The notes: generated from the letters alone by a model not told the origin. Shown: positions 1 through 8,797, counted from the first letter of the stretch. The stretch is 64,000 bases of DNA from Methylomusa anaerophila (GCF_003966895.1 NZ_AP018449.1:3551501-3615500); one strand, 5' to 3'. Numbers and translations: made by a program.

Positions 1-2244
1 ACCTTGCAAGTAGGCAGGGAGGCTATGGACTACCGGTTAGCCTTTCTGGCAGATTCGCGGACAGTCTTATTAAAAGCGTTACATGATTTTACTCATGATA
101 ATTCATCAATAGGATTATTAACGGCTCAAGTAAAGAATAGCAAAGCTGAAGTGGCGCTTTTTCAGGAAGACGAAGATGCTAAAGCCTTACTTCAAACTTG
201 GATCAGTAAAGGCAAACAAAATAAAGTTGCTGAATTGTGGGTAAAAGGTCTGAATATTTCTTGGGATCAGTTATATAGTTATACAAAACCCCATCGTATT
301 AGTTTACCTACTTATCCTTTTGCCAAAGAGGGCTATTGGGTGGCTAACAAAACAAAAACTATTAATGGCGCTGCAATGGTAACAAATGATTCTTGGACGG
401 ATTTAGGCGGACAAAAGCTTAATTCGGAGTCTTCTAAGCAACCTTTACAGTCGATAATTCCGACAAAAACAGATGTTTCGAAAAAAACTGATAGTGGCAG
501 CAAAATTTCGTTACCATCCATCTCAGCTTATCAGAATTTATCTAAAGAAACTATAAGTAAAAATGAGCATTTAATAACATTATCTTCAACCAACATTTCA
601 TTGCCTCAAACAGGAATAAATGATAAATCTAACTCTGAGATTCATGCTCAAGTTCCTATTATCATCAATTCACTGCAGGATGAGTTGACAATAAGTTTGG
701 CCAAAGTTTTGTCAATGAAGTGCAGCGATATTGATCTAAATGAAAAGTTTATTGAGATGGGCTTAGATTCAATTATCGGAGTTGAATGGATTCGCACAAT
801 TAATGAACGCTACGGAACTAATATTGCCGCGAATGAGGTTTATAATTATCCTACAATCATCGAATTTGCCGGGTTCTTAGAAAAAGAATTAGCAAAGCAA
901 GGCGATACAAAACAGGTTAATACAAGGCTGGTTCCTTCTGGAGAATTATTGCAGCAAGAATTAACAACAAGTCTAGCAAAGTTATTATCCATGAAACAGG
1001 GCGACATAGAGATGGAGACGAAATTCATTGAAATGGGGCTGGATTCAATTATTGGCGTGGAATGGGTCCGAATTATTAATGAACGCTACGGAACCAATAT
1101 TTTGGCAAATAGTGTTTATGATTATCCGACCATGCGGGAATTTATTGCTTTTCTGGAGAAAGAGTTGATTCAATGTAAAGGGAATTTAAATCATTTACAT
1201 GCAGGGGGTGATGTAAATGCTCCCTGCGATGAAGCATTACCGGAATCTCAGGCGGAGACAGAGGACGTAATTAGTTGCCCGGCAGGATTTGGTGAAGTGA
1301 ACGGAATTGTAATTGAATGGTCACAATTTCCTGAACTTATTCATCTAAATCATTCCAACAGCGGCAGGCCTGTGTTTTGGTTTCATACTGCGTTAGGGGG
1401 AGTAGAATTATACCAGGTACTTGCTAATAAGTGCCAACGTCCCTTTTTTGGAATTCAAGCACGGGGATGGCTAACTGACCGGCCGCCATTACGCGGAATT
1501 CAAGCTATGGCTTCCTATTATGCGCATATTGTTCAGTCGGTACAACCCAAAGGACCTTATGATCTAGGTGGATATTCTTTAGGTGGAACTTTGGCTTACG
1601 AAGTCACTCGCCAATTGCAGGAACTAGGAGAAGCGGTCAATTCAATTGTTATGTTGGATTCACTGGACACTGTTGGAAGAAACAGAGTAAAGTCTTCGCC
1701 TCAAAATGTATTTTTACAAACAATTAACTTTGCGTTATTACCTACAATGCTGCAAGAACCAGAAAAAGCGGCAAAAATACTTATTAATAAGAATGAAATT
1801 GATGAAGTGCTGGGGGATGAAGAATATTTTGAGCGATTGTTTATGTTGGCTCAGTCGCGTGGATTAAATAAAGCTAAAGATGAAATATACACACTAATTC
1901 AACAAAAACAGAAAGTCCAAAACGCTTATGAAACCGAGCGTTTTAATATTTTACCCCTGCCTAATCCTCAAGCAGTAACATGTTATTATTTTCGCAATAA
2001 AAGTGGATTATTATATGCTGAATTCGAATCGTATTTAACCAATACCGCCAGTCATTCTTCAATAGATAATACAAAATATTGGGGAGAATGGGAACGATAC
2101 CTTCCAAATTTTTATATGATCGATGTCGATGCCCCTAACCATATGATGTTATTATCGGAAGCTAAGTCTTGTGAAAAGATTTTTGCTTTTTGTGAAAAAT
2201 TATATTCTGAAAAAGGTATGTTAACATACGAGGGAGAGAAATAA
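1..2244 (+). CDS. Polyketide synthase, C-terminal end: KS linker, two ACPs, thioesterase (5' partial)
   Basis: The reading frame is open at base 1, so this is the last part of a larger modular synthase. Residues 1-110 are the region that follows a ketosynthase and end in the typical LPTYPFAKE motif. Two near-identical acyl carrier proteins follow (about residues 224-300 and 315-390), each with GLDSIIGVEW. Its serine carries the phosphopantetheine arm, and the tryptophan six residues later is the hallmark of ACPs that undergo beta-branching. After a linker comes an alpha/beta-hydrolase thioesterase (about 450-740) with nucleophile motif GYSLGG, acid MLDSLD and a late PNHM histidine; it should release the finished chain. 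No AT domain is seen in this part, which fits a trans-AT system but cannot prove it. The stop overlaps the next start by one base (TAATG), so the two genes are translationally coupled. Confidence 0.92.
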   Translation, partial: TLQVGREAMDYRLAFLADSRTVLLKALHDFTHDNSSIGLLTAQVKNSKAEVALFQEDEDAKALLQTWISKGKQNKVAELWVKGLNISWDQLYSYTKPHRISLPTYPFAKEGYWVANKTKTINGAAMVTNDSWTDLGGQKLNSESSKQPLQSIIPTKTDVSKKTDSGSKISLPSISAYQNLSKETISKNEHLITLSSTNISLPQTGINDKSNSEIHAQVPIIINSLQDELTISLAKVLSMKCSDIDLNEKFIEMGLDSIIGVEWIRTINERYGTNIAANEVYNYPTIIEFAGFLEKELAKQGDTKQVNTRLVPSGELLQQELTTSLAKLLSMKQGDIEMETKFIEMGLDSIIGVEWVRIINERYGTNILANSVYDYPTMREFIAFLEKELIQCKGNLNHLHAGGDVNAPCDEALPESQAETEDVISCPAGFGEVNGIVIEWSQFPELIHLNHSNSGRPVFWFHTALGGVELYQVLANKCQRPFFGIQARGWLTDRPPLRGIQAMASYYAHIVQSVQPKGPYDLGGYSLGGTLAYEVTRQLQELGEAVNSIVMLDSLDTVGRNRVKSSPQNVFLQTINFALLPTMLQEPEKAAKILINKNEIDEVLGDEEYFERLFMLAQSRGLNKAKDEIYTLIQQKQKVQNAYETERFNILPLPNPQAVTCYYFRNKSGLLYAEFESYLTNTASHSSIDNTKYWGEWERYLPNFYMIDVDAPNHMMLLSEAKSCEKIFAFCEKLYSEKGMLTYEGEK

Positions 2245-2993
2245 TGACAGAAGCGGTGGTGAGTTTACAAGAAATTGAGCCAGGCATTGTTCAACTTACA
2301 ATGCAAGACCGGATTAATAAGAATACATTTTCAGAAGAATTGGTTACCGGGCTAATGCAATCGTTTGAATTCATTCAAGCTAATTCAAGTTATAAAGTGG
2401 TAATTCTTACAGGATATGATAGTTATTTTGCCTCTGGTGGAACTAAAGATGGATTATTAGCCATAAATGAAGGTAAGGCAAGTTTTAGTGATCTTAATCT
2501 CTATAGCCTTGCCTTAGATTGTAAGATTCCGGTGATTTCGGCAATGCAGGGGCATGGAATCGGCGGTGGCTTTGTGATGGGGCTATTTGCCGATTTTGTG
2601 ATTCTCAGTCGCGAAAGTGTCTATACTACTAACTTTATGAAATACGGATTTACGCCAGGAATGGGTGCCACATACATTGTCCCGAAGAAATTAGGATTTA
2701 GTTTGGCGGAAGAGTTATTACTAAATGCTGCTAACTATCGAGGTGCGGAACTGGAGAAAAGGGGTATTCCATTTACCGTTTTACCTAGAGCCGCAGTAAT
2801 GGACTATGCGCTTGAATTGGCTCGGCAAATAGCCGAAAAGCCAAGGCTATCGTTAATCATACTAAAGGAACATTTGGTTGCGCCGTTGCGTAAAGAACTT
2901 TCCAAGATAGTCGAAGAAGAGCTGGCAATGCATGAGAAAACATTTCATCAAGCTGAAGTTAGAGAACGGATAGTTGCTTTATTTGGAAAATAA
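2244..2993 (+). CDS. pksI: PksI-like enoyl-CoA hydratase family decarboxylase (ECH2) for beta-branching
   Basis: A 249-residue crotonase-fold enzyme that closely resembles Bacillus PksI along its whole length. It carries the segments FASGGTKDGLL, QGHGIGGGFVMGLFADFVIL and NFMKYGFTPGMGAT, which are nearly invariant in that family and form the oxyanion-hole region. In beta-branching cassettes, HMG-synthase, ECH1 (PksH-like) and ECH2 (PksI-like) turn a beta-keto group on an ACP into an alkyl branch; ECH2 performs the decarboxylation. The two upstream ACPs carry the matching tryptophan signature, so the partner proteins are probably encoded to the left of the window. Its ATG overlaps the synthase stop. 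A strong hairpin terminator follows 100 bases downstream, making this the last gene of the cluster. Confidence 0.9.
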   Translation: MTEAVVSLQEIEPGIVQLTMQDRINKNTFSEELVTGLMQSFEFIQANSSYKVVILTGYDSYFASGGTKDGLLAINEGKASFSDLNLYSLALDCKIPVISAMQGHGIGGGFVMGLFADFVILSRESVYTTNFMKYGFTPGMGATYIVPKKLGFSLAEELLLNAANYRGAELEKRGIPFTVLPRAAVMDYALELARQIAEKPRLSLIILKEHLVAPLRKELSKIVEEELAMHEKTFHQAEVRERIVALFGK

Positions 2994-3096
2994 ACAATTT
3001 TATATATCGAATAACAATTATGGCAAAAAATTCCTACCAGAATGTATATGATATTCATTTGTCTTAAAAAATGTTTCGGAAATTACTTGTAAGAAC

Positions 3097-3159
3097 AAAA
3101 AGAACACTACCATCGTTAAGCGCGGTTAAAGACGTCCTAATTGTGGTGGTGTTCTTTTT
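3097..3159 (+). terminator. Rho-independent terminator of the polyketide operon
   Basis: A 16-bp arm, AAAAAGAACACTACCA (3097-3112), pairs with TGGTGGTGTTCTTTTT (3144-3159) with one G-T pair. The 3' arm ends in a T run. It closes the PKS/pksI operon. A short open frame running across it (3071-3280) is judged not to be a gene. Confidence 0.8.
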
Positions 3160-3639
3160 AATATCCAAGGTTTCAAAGATAAGTCTGCCAGTGTTAAAAG
3201 CTGGGAAGGAAAGCAGTTTGCTTTGTGAATGCATTAATGAAACAATTTTCCCCAAAAGTAGCTTTCATATTAATTCATGATCAGAGAAAAACCAGGTGTG
3301 GGGACTTGCGTCTATTTGCGATAATGAGGTTTATGCAACATTTGCCTCTGTATAAACTGCATAAACACCAAAATGAAAGCTAGGAGGTTGCAAACGTGCG
3401 CCAATCCTAGCTTTTTTATTTTACACAACTGAATTTTATCGGACCATAATCCTATACCGCCCCCAATTTAAGTGAGACGATTGTGTTACCGAGACTTGTT
3501 GTTCTAGAAACTACAATTATTTACAAAAGTAAGAAGGGAGAAGTATTTTTTTGGCGAACAAACTACATTAATTTATTTTTTTGGTGTATTTTGGGGTAAA
3601 AACATAAGGTATGAATGGATTTGAGGGGGATATGTGTAG
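3160..3639. other. Intergenic region with a second hairpin pair, no gene seen
   Basis: It holds an inverted repeat, GTTTATGCA (3329-3337) with TGCATAAAC (3358-3366), directly followed by a second terminator-like hairpin, AAAGCTAGGA (3376-3385) with TCCTAGCTTT (3405-3414), ending in TTTTTT. Downstream the sequence is AT-rich and may hold the promoter of the next gene. No recognisable coding sequence. Confidence 0.6.
3376..3417 (+). terminator. Terminator-like hairpin
   Basis: A ten-base arm AAAGCTAGGA pairs exactly with TCCTAGCTTT, followed by a T tract. It lies 260 bases beyond the first terminator, so it may belong to a lost gene or to a short untranslated transcript starting in this gap. 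Confidence 0.65.
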
Positions 3640-4632
3640 ATGTTAGAGGTAAGTACTAATCGAAGGTATAGCTTAACTATTCCTTATTTTGTAGATTTAA
3701 CAAAAGAAGCCAATTGGGAATGTCAGGATAGTAAACAAACTTGCTTTTTAACCCAGAGAATTCATTTATTTATTAAGAAAAGAAATTTAGGGACTGAAGT
3801 GAGGACCGGTGAAATAATCGCAGCGTATTCTAGTCCTAATGGAGTCAAATCCACCCAAGAGATAACTGGTACCTTTGAGCACTCTTATGTTAAGATTGAT
3901 CAAACGATTCAGGACACCGTGGATGCTACTGAAATAGCAGGCCACATATTTAGTGATTGGAAAGCAAATTTGAACATCGCAGGTGGGTATAAGCTATCAT
4001 CTAACATTAATGCAAAAATTTCAGAAGTTGTTAAGAATTCTACGAAATGTTCTTCTCTTTTATCAAAAACTGTTGGAACTAAAAGTATAACAAGTGCCGC
4101 CATTCGTAGGGAAATTTCACCAGATAAAGACGGAAAAACATTCTGGGTCAAACCTTATGTTCAATATGCATATGACATATATCTTTCTTATGTTGACTTT
4201 TTACTTGTGGAATATAAAAAGTCCTTCTTAGGACTTAGGAAAAAACGTCATAAGTTTCCAGGACCACATATGAACAGACATGTTTTCAAAATGCCTCTTT
4301 TTTCAATGCATGTCTGGGAATTACTTAGATACAGCGACTGGCTTGTTGAAGAAAAGGACTATGAATTACAGGTTGAAGACCCTCTCGAAGTAGAAATTGC
4401 TCCGTTCATGCAATGGACAGTTCCATATATGCCAATACCTGTTGAAGGAATACCAACATTGTACCAGATATCTAATGCAGCTTTTCCGATGAAATGGGTA
4501 AAGCGCAAAGGTGACGGATGGACGGAAGAAGAGCTTCGGCTTCTTGAACAAGAAGAATACGAAGGTAGTGAATTGACGCGAAAAGGATGGTTCTTATCAA
4601 ACAGTGAATTTGAAATGAAACAAAGTAACTAA
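3640..4632 (+). CDS. Unrecognised 330-residue protein
   Basis: I do not recognise the family. The start at 3640 follows a purine-rich GAGGGGGA box. There is no signal peptide and no convincing transmembrane segment. The middle (about residues 75-150) is rich in Ser, Thr, Lys and alternating hydrophobic residues, as in beta-rich folds. Residues 180-240 are aromatic and basic (LSYVDFLLVEYKKSFLGLRKKRH). The C-terminal half holds many prolines and acidic patches (EEELRLLEQEEYEG). The coding sequence is AT-rich like the PKS region to its left and unlike the GC-richer genes after 6 kb, suggesting separate acquisition. It stands alone between terminator hairpins and a broken AbiEii gene. It may encode a defence or effector protein, but nothing in the sequence shows this. 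Confidence 0.65.
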   Translation: MLEVSTNRRYSLTIPYFVDLTKEANWECQDSKQTCFLTQRIHLFIKKRNLGTEVRTGEIIAAYSSPNGVKSTQEITGTFEHSYVKIDQTIQDTVDATEIAGHIFSDWKANLNIAGGYKLSSNINAKISEVVKNSTKCSSLLSKTVGTKSITSAAIRREISPDKDGKTFWVKPYVQYAYDIYLSYVDFLLVEYKKSFLGLRKKRHKFPGPHMNRHVFKMPLFSMHVWELLRYSDWLVEEKDYELQVEDPLEVEIAPFMQWTVPYMPIPVEGIPTLYQISNAAFPMKWVKRKGDGWTEEELRLLEQEEYEGSELTRKGWFLSNSEFEMKQSN

Positions 4633-4645
4633 GAAAACTTCTTAG

Positions 4646-5203
4646 GGGGTTCAAGAATATTCTTTTGAGATTGTAAGCTTAACCGAGATCAGGGAAGGTG
4701 ATGTGTATCCAGGCATTCGCGTGGGGCTGAAGGCGAAATACCCGCCCCTGGATGTTCCGTTATCCGTTGATGTTACGACCGATGATAGAATTACGCCGCG
4801 GGAAGTGGAATATACCTTCCGGCTCATGTTTGATGAGCGTACTATTAACATTTTAGCTTACAATTTAGAAACGGTTTTGGCCGAAAAAATAGAAACCGTG
4901 CTTTCACGCAGTATCGCCAATACCAGACCGAGAGATTTTTATGATATTTACATCCTCCATACATTAAGAAAAGGTGAATGCAATCCCAGCGTATTGAAAG
5001 AAGCATTGGCAAACACGGCGGAAAGACGGGGCAGCCGGCATATTTTACAAGAACACGCGACCATTTTGGATGCCATTCAAAGCAGTGACACTTTGCAGGG
5101 GTTTTGGACAAAATATCAAAAGGAATTTAACTATGCGCAAGACATTGCGTTTGACGATACTTTACACTGTATTCGTGAAATGATGAAAGGCATTTGTGAA
5201 TAA
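4646..5203 (+). pseudogene. AbiEii/AbiGii-type nucleotidyltransferase toxin, 5'-truncated
   Basis: The frame from 4646 to 5203 (about 185 residues; GTG at 4703 gives 166) matches the C-terminal two thirds of AbiEii-family nucleotidyltransferases, the toxins of type IV toxin-antitoxin and abortive-infection systems. Diagnostic segments are SLTEIREGDVYPGIRVGL, AYNLETVLAEKIETVLSR and NTRPRDFYDIYIL. The N-terminal part with the GG-x-L and D-x-D nucleotidyltransferase motifs is absent: an in-frame stop sits at 4643-4645, just after the stop of the preceding gene. No AbiEi antitoxin gene is found nearby. The product should be catalytically dead if made at all. This is a remnant of a former defence island. 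Confidence 0.8.
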
Positions 5204-5230
5204 AAAGGGAAAAGAGCTTGTGAATCCTAT

Positions 5231-5260
5231 GCGGGGTTGGTGCAACAGCCCCGTTTTTAT
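5231..5260 (+). terminator. Terminator-like hairpin after the AbiEii remnant
   Basis: GCGGGG (5231-5236) pairs with CCCCG (5249-5253) around a loop with extra TTG/CAA pairing, followed by TTTTT. A second imperfect hairpin with a T run (AAAAGGGG.. to ..GCCCTTTTTT, about 5279-5309) lies just downstream. Confidence 0.55.
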
Positions 5261-5361
5261 ATGGATGATGAAATGCGGAAAAGGGGTGGCACGCAGCCGC
5301 CCTTTTTTATTATGCTCGAAGCGGAACCGGTAATGGAGTTTCGAGGAGGCGAGTTTGGTGG

Positions 5362-5490
5362 ATGTATTTAGATGCATTGCTTTCGCGGGGACAGGCGTAT
5401 AAGCTGAAGCCGCAGGAAATTAACGTAGATGGATATTCTGGAGTGCATAATAAATTGTGGGTACCGAAAAAGATAAAAGGTATTATCTGA
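5362..5490 (+). CDS. Small ORF of 42 residues, probably debris
   Basis: An ATG at 5362 preceded by GAGGAGG (13 bases away) opens a 42-codon frame that reads like real protein (YLDALLSRGQAYKLKPQEIN) but matches no family I know. It sits in a gap between a truncated toxin gene and tandem MerR-type promoters. A remnant of a longer gene is as likely as an expressed small protein. Confidence 0.3.
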   Translation: MYLDALLSRGQAYKLKPQEINVDGYSGVHNKLWVPKKIKGII

Positions 5491-5614
5491 CTTGACGAGT
5501 TGAATGGCAGTATTGTTAGAGCTGCAGCAAGCTGGCTAAAAAACTCAGAAAGAATATAGATAAAACTTATCTTTTTCCTATGGAAAATGTAGGGCATTTC
5601 TATCTGGGAATCGC

Positions 5615-5645
5615 TTGACATGGAGTAAACTCCATGTCATATACT
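5615..5645 (+). promoter_or_regulatory. MerR-type promoter/operator 1 (orphan)
   Basis: TTGACA (5615-5620) and TATACT (5640-5645) are separated by 19 bp, the long spacer typical of MerR-family targets. The spacer is a palindrome, TGGAGTAAACTCCA. A TTAGGAGGT ribosome binding site follows at 5665-5673, but no gene begins there; the next promoter copy starts 50 bases on. Confidence 0.85.
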
Positions 5646-5720
5646 AGCAGTAATAAAAAACATTAGGAGGTAAAATCTTTTTATATTACCTAATTCTATT
5701 AAAAAATGTAGAAAAATTAC

Positions 5721-5751
5721 TTGACTTGGAGTTTGCTCCAAGTTTTAAACT
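5721..5751 (+). promoter_or_regulatory. MerR-type promoter/operator 2
   Basis: TTGACT (5721-5726), 19-bp spacer, TAAACT (5746-5751). The dyad is CTTGGAG..CTCCAAG. It lies 52 bases before the broken CMD/cupin gene at 5803 and would drive 5803-7344 and possibly the flavoprotein gene behind it. Confidence 0.85.
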
Positions 5752-5802
5752 AAAAGAAAATAGATCATCAATATAGTAGAAATTTATGAAGGGGGGAATT
5801 GT

Positions 5803-6165
5803 ATGGCAATTACCCGTACCGGCCTTGATTACAAAATGCGTGAGATGATTACCTTTTGCTTTCTGTCCGCACAGGGCGGCTGTGAGCCGCAGCTTACCAG
5901 TCATGCAGCGGCAAACATGCGCATTGCCAATGACAAGCAGTTTTTAATTAAAATCATATCCCAGTGTCTTCCGTATATCGGATATCCAAGAAGCCATAGA
6001 GCTGCGTCCGGGAGATGTGGTAAATATTCCGCCGGAAGCAAAACACTGGCATGGAGCAGCCCGCGACAGTTGGTTTTCCCATCTAGCCGTGAAAGTGCCT
6101 GCCGAAGGTAGTTCCAACGAATGGCTGGAACTGGTGGATGACGAAGTCTATGGCAAGCTGAAATA
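5803..6165 (+). pseudogene. Carboxymuconolactone decarboxylase/cupin gene with internal deletion and frameshift
   Basis: The first 55-60 codons from ATG 5803 encode the start of a carboxymuconolactone decarboxylase (CMD) domain (LDYKMREMITFCFLSAQGG, then KIISQCLPYIGYPR). Just after the conserved YIGYPRS the frame stops making sense. The +2 frame from about 5980 to 6165 then encodes the end of a cupin: RPGDVVNIPPEAKHWHGA with metal-binding histidines, then WFSHLAVKVP and a natural end DEVYGKLK before TAA. CMD-cupin two-domain proteins of about 240-260 residues are common in this setting. Here roughly half the gene is missing and the remaining ends are out of frame. It follows MerR-type promoter 2 directly. 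Confidence 0.82.
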
Positions 6166-6185
6166 ATCAATCGGGAGGTGCGCCT

Positions 6186-6902
6186 ATGGACAGACCGTAC
6201 ATCATATGCCACATGGTGACATCGCTGGACGGAAAAGTTACCGGCGACTTTTTGGGAAAAAGTGCATACAGCGGACTCATTGAGGACTACTACCGAATAC
6301 ATCGGGAATATAGCGCAGACGGCTTTCTCTGCGGCAGGGTGACGATGGAGGGCAGTTTTCCTCAACCGCCCGTTTCGCCGGCGATGTACGGCGGTCCGCC
6401 TATTGCGCGGGAGGATTATATCGCGGAGAAGGCGGCGTTTTATGCGGTTGCCATCGATCCGCAGGGCAAGCTTTGGTGGAGCGGCCGCGCCATTGCCGAC
6501 ACTGACGAAGGCTACGATGGCGCGCATATCATCGAAGTGTTGACACAGAGTGTTTCCGACGCCTTTTTGGCGCATTTGCGGGCCAAGGGCGTTTCCTATC
6601 TTTTCGGTGGCAAAACCGAGTTGAACCTTGCCCTTGTTGCCCAAAAGCTCAAGCGGCACTTTGGCATGGAAAAGCTGCTGCTGGAGGGTGGCGGCATTGT
6701 CAACGGCTCCTTCCTGCAGGAGAGCCTGATCGACGAAATCAGCCTGGTGGTAGTGCCCGCAGCCGAGCCTTCGGAACAGGCGGTTCCGCTCTTTAAAACA
6801 GGCAAATATCAAATCGACGTTGCGGCGGCAGCTTCGCTTCGGCTGAAAGAAGCGAAAAAACTGGACGGGGGCGGCCTGTGGCTGACCTACCAAAAACAAT
6901 AA
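6186..6902 (+). CDS. RibD C-terminal (dihydrofolate-reductase-fold) family NADPH reductase
   Basis: A 238-residue stand-alone RibD_C domain. It starts with the family signature YIICHMVTSLDGKVTGDF. Later come GFLCGRVTMEG, HLRAKGVSYLFGGKTEL, LLLEGGGIVNGSFL (the conserved glycine-rich NADPH-binding turn) and DEISLVVVPAAEP. Such proteins reduce pyrimidine- or pterin-like or other small carbonyl substrates with NADPH; the exact substrate is unknown. A GGGAGGTG ribosome binding site sits just upstream. It is the only apparently intact gene between two deletion-scarred ones in the operon behind MerR-type promoter 2, so it is likely induced by reactive aldehydes or electrophiles. The gene is clearly more GC-rich than the 0-5 kb region. 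Confidence 0.85.
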   Translation: MDRPYIICHMVTSLDGKVTGDFLGKSAYSGLIEDYYRIHREYSADGFLCGRVTMEGSFPQPPVSPAMYGGPPIAREDYIAEKAAFYAVAIDPQGKLWWSGRAIADTDEGYDGAHIIEVLTQSVSDAFLAHLRAKGVSYLFGGKTELNLALVAQKLKRHFGMEKLLLEGGGIVNGSFLQESLIDEISLVVVPAAEPSEQAVPLFKTGKYQIDVAAAASLRLKEAKKLDGGGLWLTYQKQ

Positions 6903-6918
6903 TGAAGGAGTGACCAAC

Positions 6919-7344
<426 letters not shown>

Positions 7345-7397
7345 GGCGTTTACGGCGTACAATATCAGCCGTGTCATTTAATAAAGGAGTGAACACA

Positions 7398-8030
7398 GTG
7401 AAAGTAATGCTGGTTAATGGCAGCCCCCACGAAAAGGGCTGCACGTATACGGCGCTTATGGAAGTTGCCGATACTTTGGAGGTGGAAGGTGTCAATGCGG
7501 ATTTCTTCTGGATTGGCAATAAACCTCTGTCAGGCTGCATTGCCTGTAAATCCTGCGTAGAAAAGAAAAAATGCGTGTTTAACGATAGCGTCAACGATTT
7601 CCTTGATCTCGCCAAAGATGCCGATGGATTTATTTTTGGTTCTCCTGTGCATTATGCGGCCGCAGGCGGAGCGATTACTTCCTTCATGGACCGGGCATTT
7701 TATGCAGATTTGCTTGCCGGCCGACAGTCCTTTTATCTGAAGCCGGCGGCAGCCGTTGTATCCGCCAGAAGAGCAGGAACAACCGCCACCTTTGACCAGC
7801 TAAACAAATATTTCACCATATCGGAAATGCCGGTTGTTTCATCGCGATATTGGAATATGGTTCATGGCGCTACGTCGGAAGATGTGAAACAAGATTTGGA
7901 AGGGCTGCAGACTATGCGCATACTGGCACGGAATATGGCCTGGTTCTTAAAATGTAAGGAGGCTGGCATGAAAGCCGGCGTTCCATTCCCGAAGAGAGAA
8001 GAAAACATATTTACCAACTTTATTCGATAA
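7398..8030 (+). CDS. Flavodoxin-fold NADPH-dependent FMN reductase with cysteine motif (copy 1)
   Basis: The GTG at 7398 with AAAGGAG eight bases upstream is the likely start (about 210 residues). It opens with the FMN phosphate loop VMLVNGSPHEKGCTYTAL, followed by GCIACKSCVEKKKCV, a Cys-x2-Cys-x2-Cys-x5-Cys pattern seen in iron-sulfur flavoproteins and flavodoxin-like reductases. The segment GFIFGSPVHYAAAGGAITSFMDR contacts the isoalloxazine ring. The family moves electrons from NAD(P)H to quinones, nitro compounds or iron-sulfur partners. DNA and protein are very similar to 20288-20914, and similarity continues past the stop, so this is one half of a segmental duplication. It is followed by MerR-type promoter 3. 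Confidence 0.88.
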   Translation: MKVMLVNGSPHEKGCTYTALMEVADTLEVEGVNADFFWIGNKPLSGCIACKSCVEKKKCVFNDSVNDFLDLAKDADGFIFGSPVHYAAAGGAITSFMDRAFYADLLAGRQSFYLKPAAAVVSARRAGTTATFDQLNKYFTISEMPVVSSRYWNMVHGATSEDVKQDLEGLQTMRILARNMAWFLKCKEAGMKAGVPFPKREENIFTNFIR

Positions 8031-8054
8031 AGAAGCACTATTCCTTTCAATATC

Positions 8055-8085
8055 CTGACTTGAAGCTAACTCAAGGTGTTATGTA
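8055..8085 (+). promoter_or_regulatory. MerR-type promoter/operator 3, in front of the regulator gene
   Basis: CTGACT (8055-8060), a 19-bp spacer and TATGTA (8080-8085), with dyad CTTGA..TCAAG. It lies 25 bases upstream of the merR-type gene at 8110, which suggests autoregulation. The -35 is weaker (C for T) than in the other copies. Confidence 0.75.
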
Positions 8086-8109
8086 TCGAATTAGGAGGTG
8101 CGAAACTGC

Positions 8110-8496
8110 ATGACGATTACAGAAGCAAGTCAAAAATTTGATATTTCACAGGATACGCTTCGCTATTATGAACGCATCGGACTCATTCCCCATGTGCATC
8201 GTAATAAAAGCGGGATCAGGGATTATACGGAAGAGGACTGTAATTGGGTCGAATTTATCAAATGTATGCGGGATGCAGGTCTGCCGATTGAAGTATTGCT
8301 CGAATATGTTGAGCTGTTTCAACAGGGTGATGAAACCATTCCGGCAAGAAAAGAACTGTTTATCGAGCAGCGTAGACAGCTTCTAAAAAAAATGGAAGAT
8401 ATGCAGAAAACGCTGGAACGCCTGAATTATAAAATTGCAAGTTACGAAGGTGCAGTAGTTGATGCCGAAAAAACGTTAAAAAGGTCGGAGGATTAG
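8110..8496 (+). CDS. MerR family regulator, AdhR/NmlR-like
   Basis: 128 residues from ATG 8110; TTAGGAGG ends 12 bases upstream, whereas the GTG at 8098 would abut it. The N-terminus is a MerR winged helix (MTITEASQKFDISQDTLRYYERIGLI), followed by RNKSGIRDYTEEDCNWVEFIKCMRDAGLPIEVLLEYVELF and a coiled-coil tail. The match to Bacillus AdhR is close, including the Cys in FIKCMR that senses thiol-reactive aldehydes in that group. The protein lacks metal-binding cysteines at the C-terminus. It is the obvious candidate to act on the six 19-bp-spacer operators found between 5.6 and 13.2 kb, including the one in front of itself. It likely responds to formaldehyde, methylglyoxal or other electrophiles. 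Confidence 0.9.
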   Translation: MTITEASQKFDISQDTLRYYERIGLIPHVHRNKSGIRDYTEEDCNWVEFIKCMRDAGLPIEVLLEYVELFQQGDETIPARKELFIEQRRQLLKKMEDMQKTLERLNYKIASYEGAVVDAEKTLKRSED

Positions 8497-8500
8497 TCCT

Positions 8501-8797
8501 GTGAGTAAAACAGTATTGATATTATCTTCGAGTCCGAGGAGAGGCGGCAATTCGGATCTTTTATGCGATCAATTTATGCTTGGCGCGAAAGAGGCGGGTA
8601 ACAAAGCAGAGAAAATCTTTTTGAGAGACAAAAAGATTAATTATTGTGTGGGCTGTGAGGCCTGCCAAGGCAATGTCGGTAATTGTGTTCAGCAGGATGA
8701 CATGACGGAAATTCTGGAAAAGATGATCACAGCCGACGTCGTTGTCATGGCAACACCTGTTTATTTTTACACCATGGATTTAGGGTGGTGTGCCTAA
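8501..8797 (+). pseudogene. Flavodoxin-type NADPH FMN reductase, 3'-truncated
   Basis: From GTG 8501 the protein reads as a normal flavin reductase of the iron-sulfur flavoprotein family: VLILSSSPRRGGNSDLLCDQF (FMN loop), INYCVGCEACQGNVGNC (cysteine motif), VVMATPVYFYTMD. It breaks off right where these proteins continue with Q-x-K-x-x-IDR, ending instead with seven unrelated residues. At 98 residues it is about half the usual length. The start is four bases after the regulator's stop, so both form one operon. A terminator follows directly (8828-8860), so the deletion took the 3' half of the gene but spared the terminator. Confidence 0.82.

Noticed and set aside
3071..3280. 69-codon open frame
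   Set aside because: It crosses the terminator hairpin of the polyketide operon and has no ribosome site.
5275..5310. T-box-like sequence GGGGTGGCAC followed by a T run
   Set aside because: It resembles the T-box core, but there is no specifier stem-loop upstream and no aminoacyl-tRNA synthetase or amino acid gene downstream. A plain terminator hairpin explains it.
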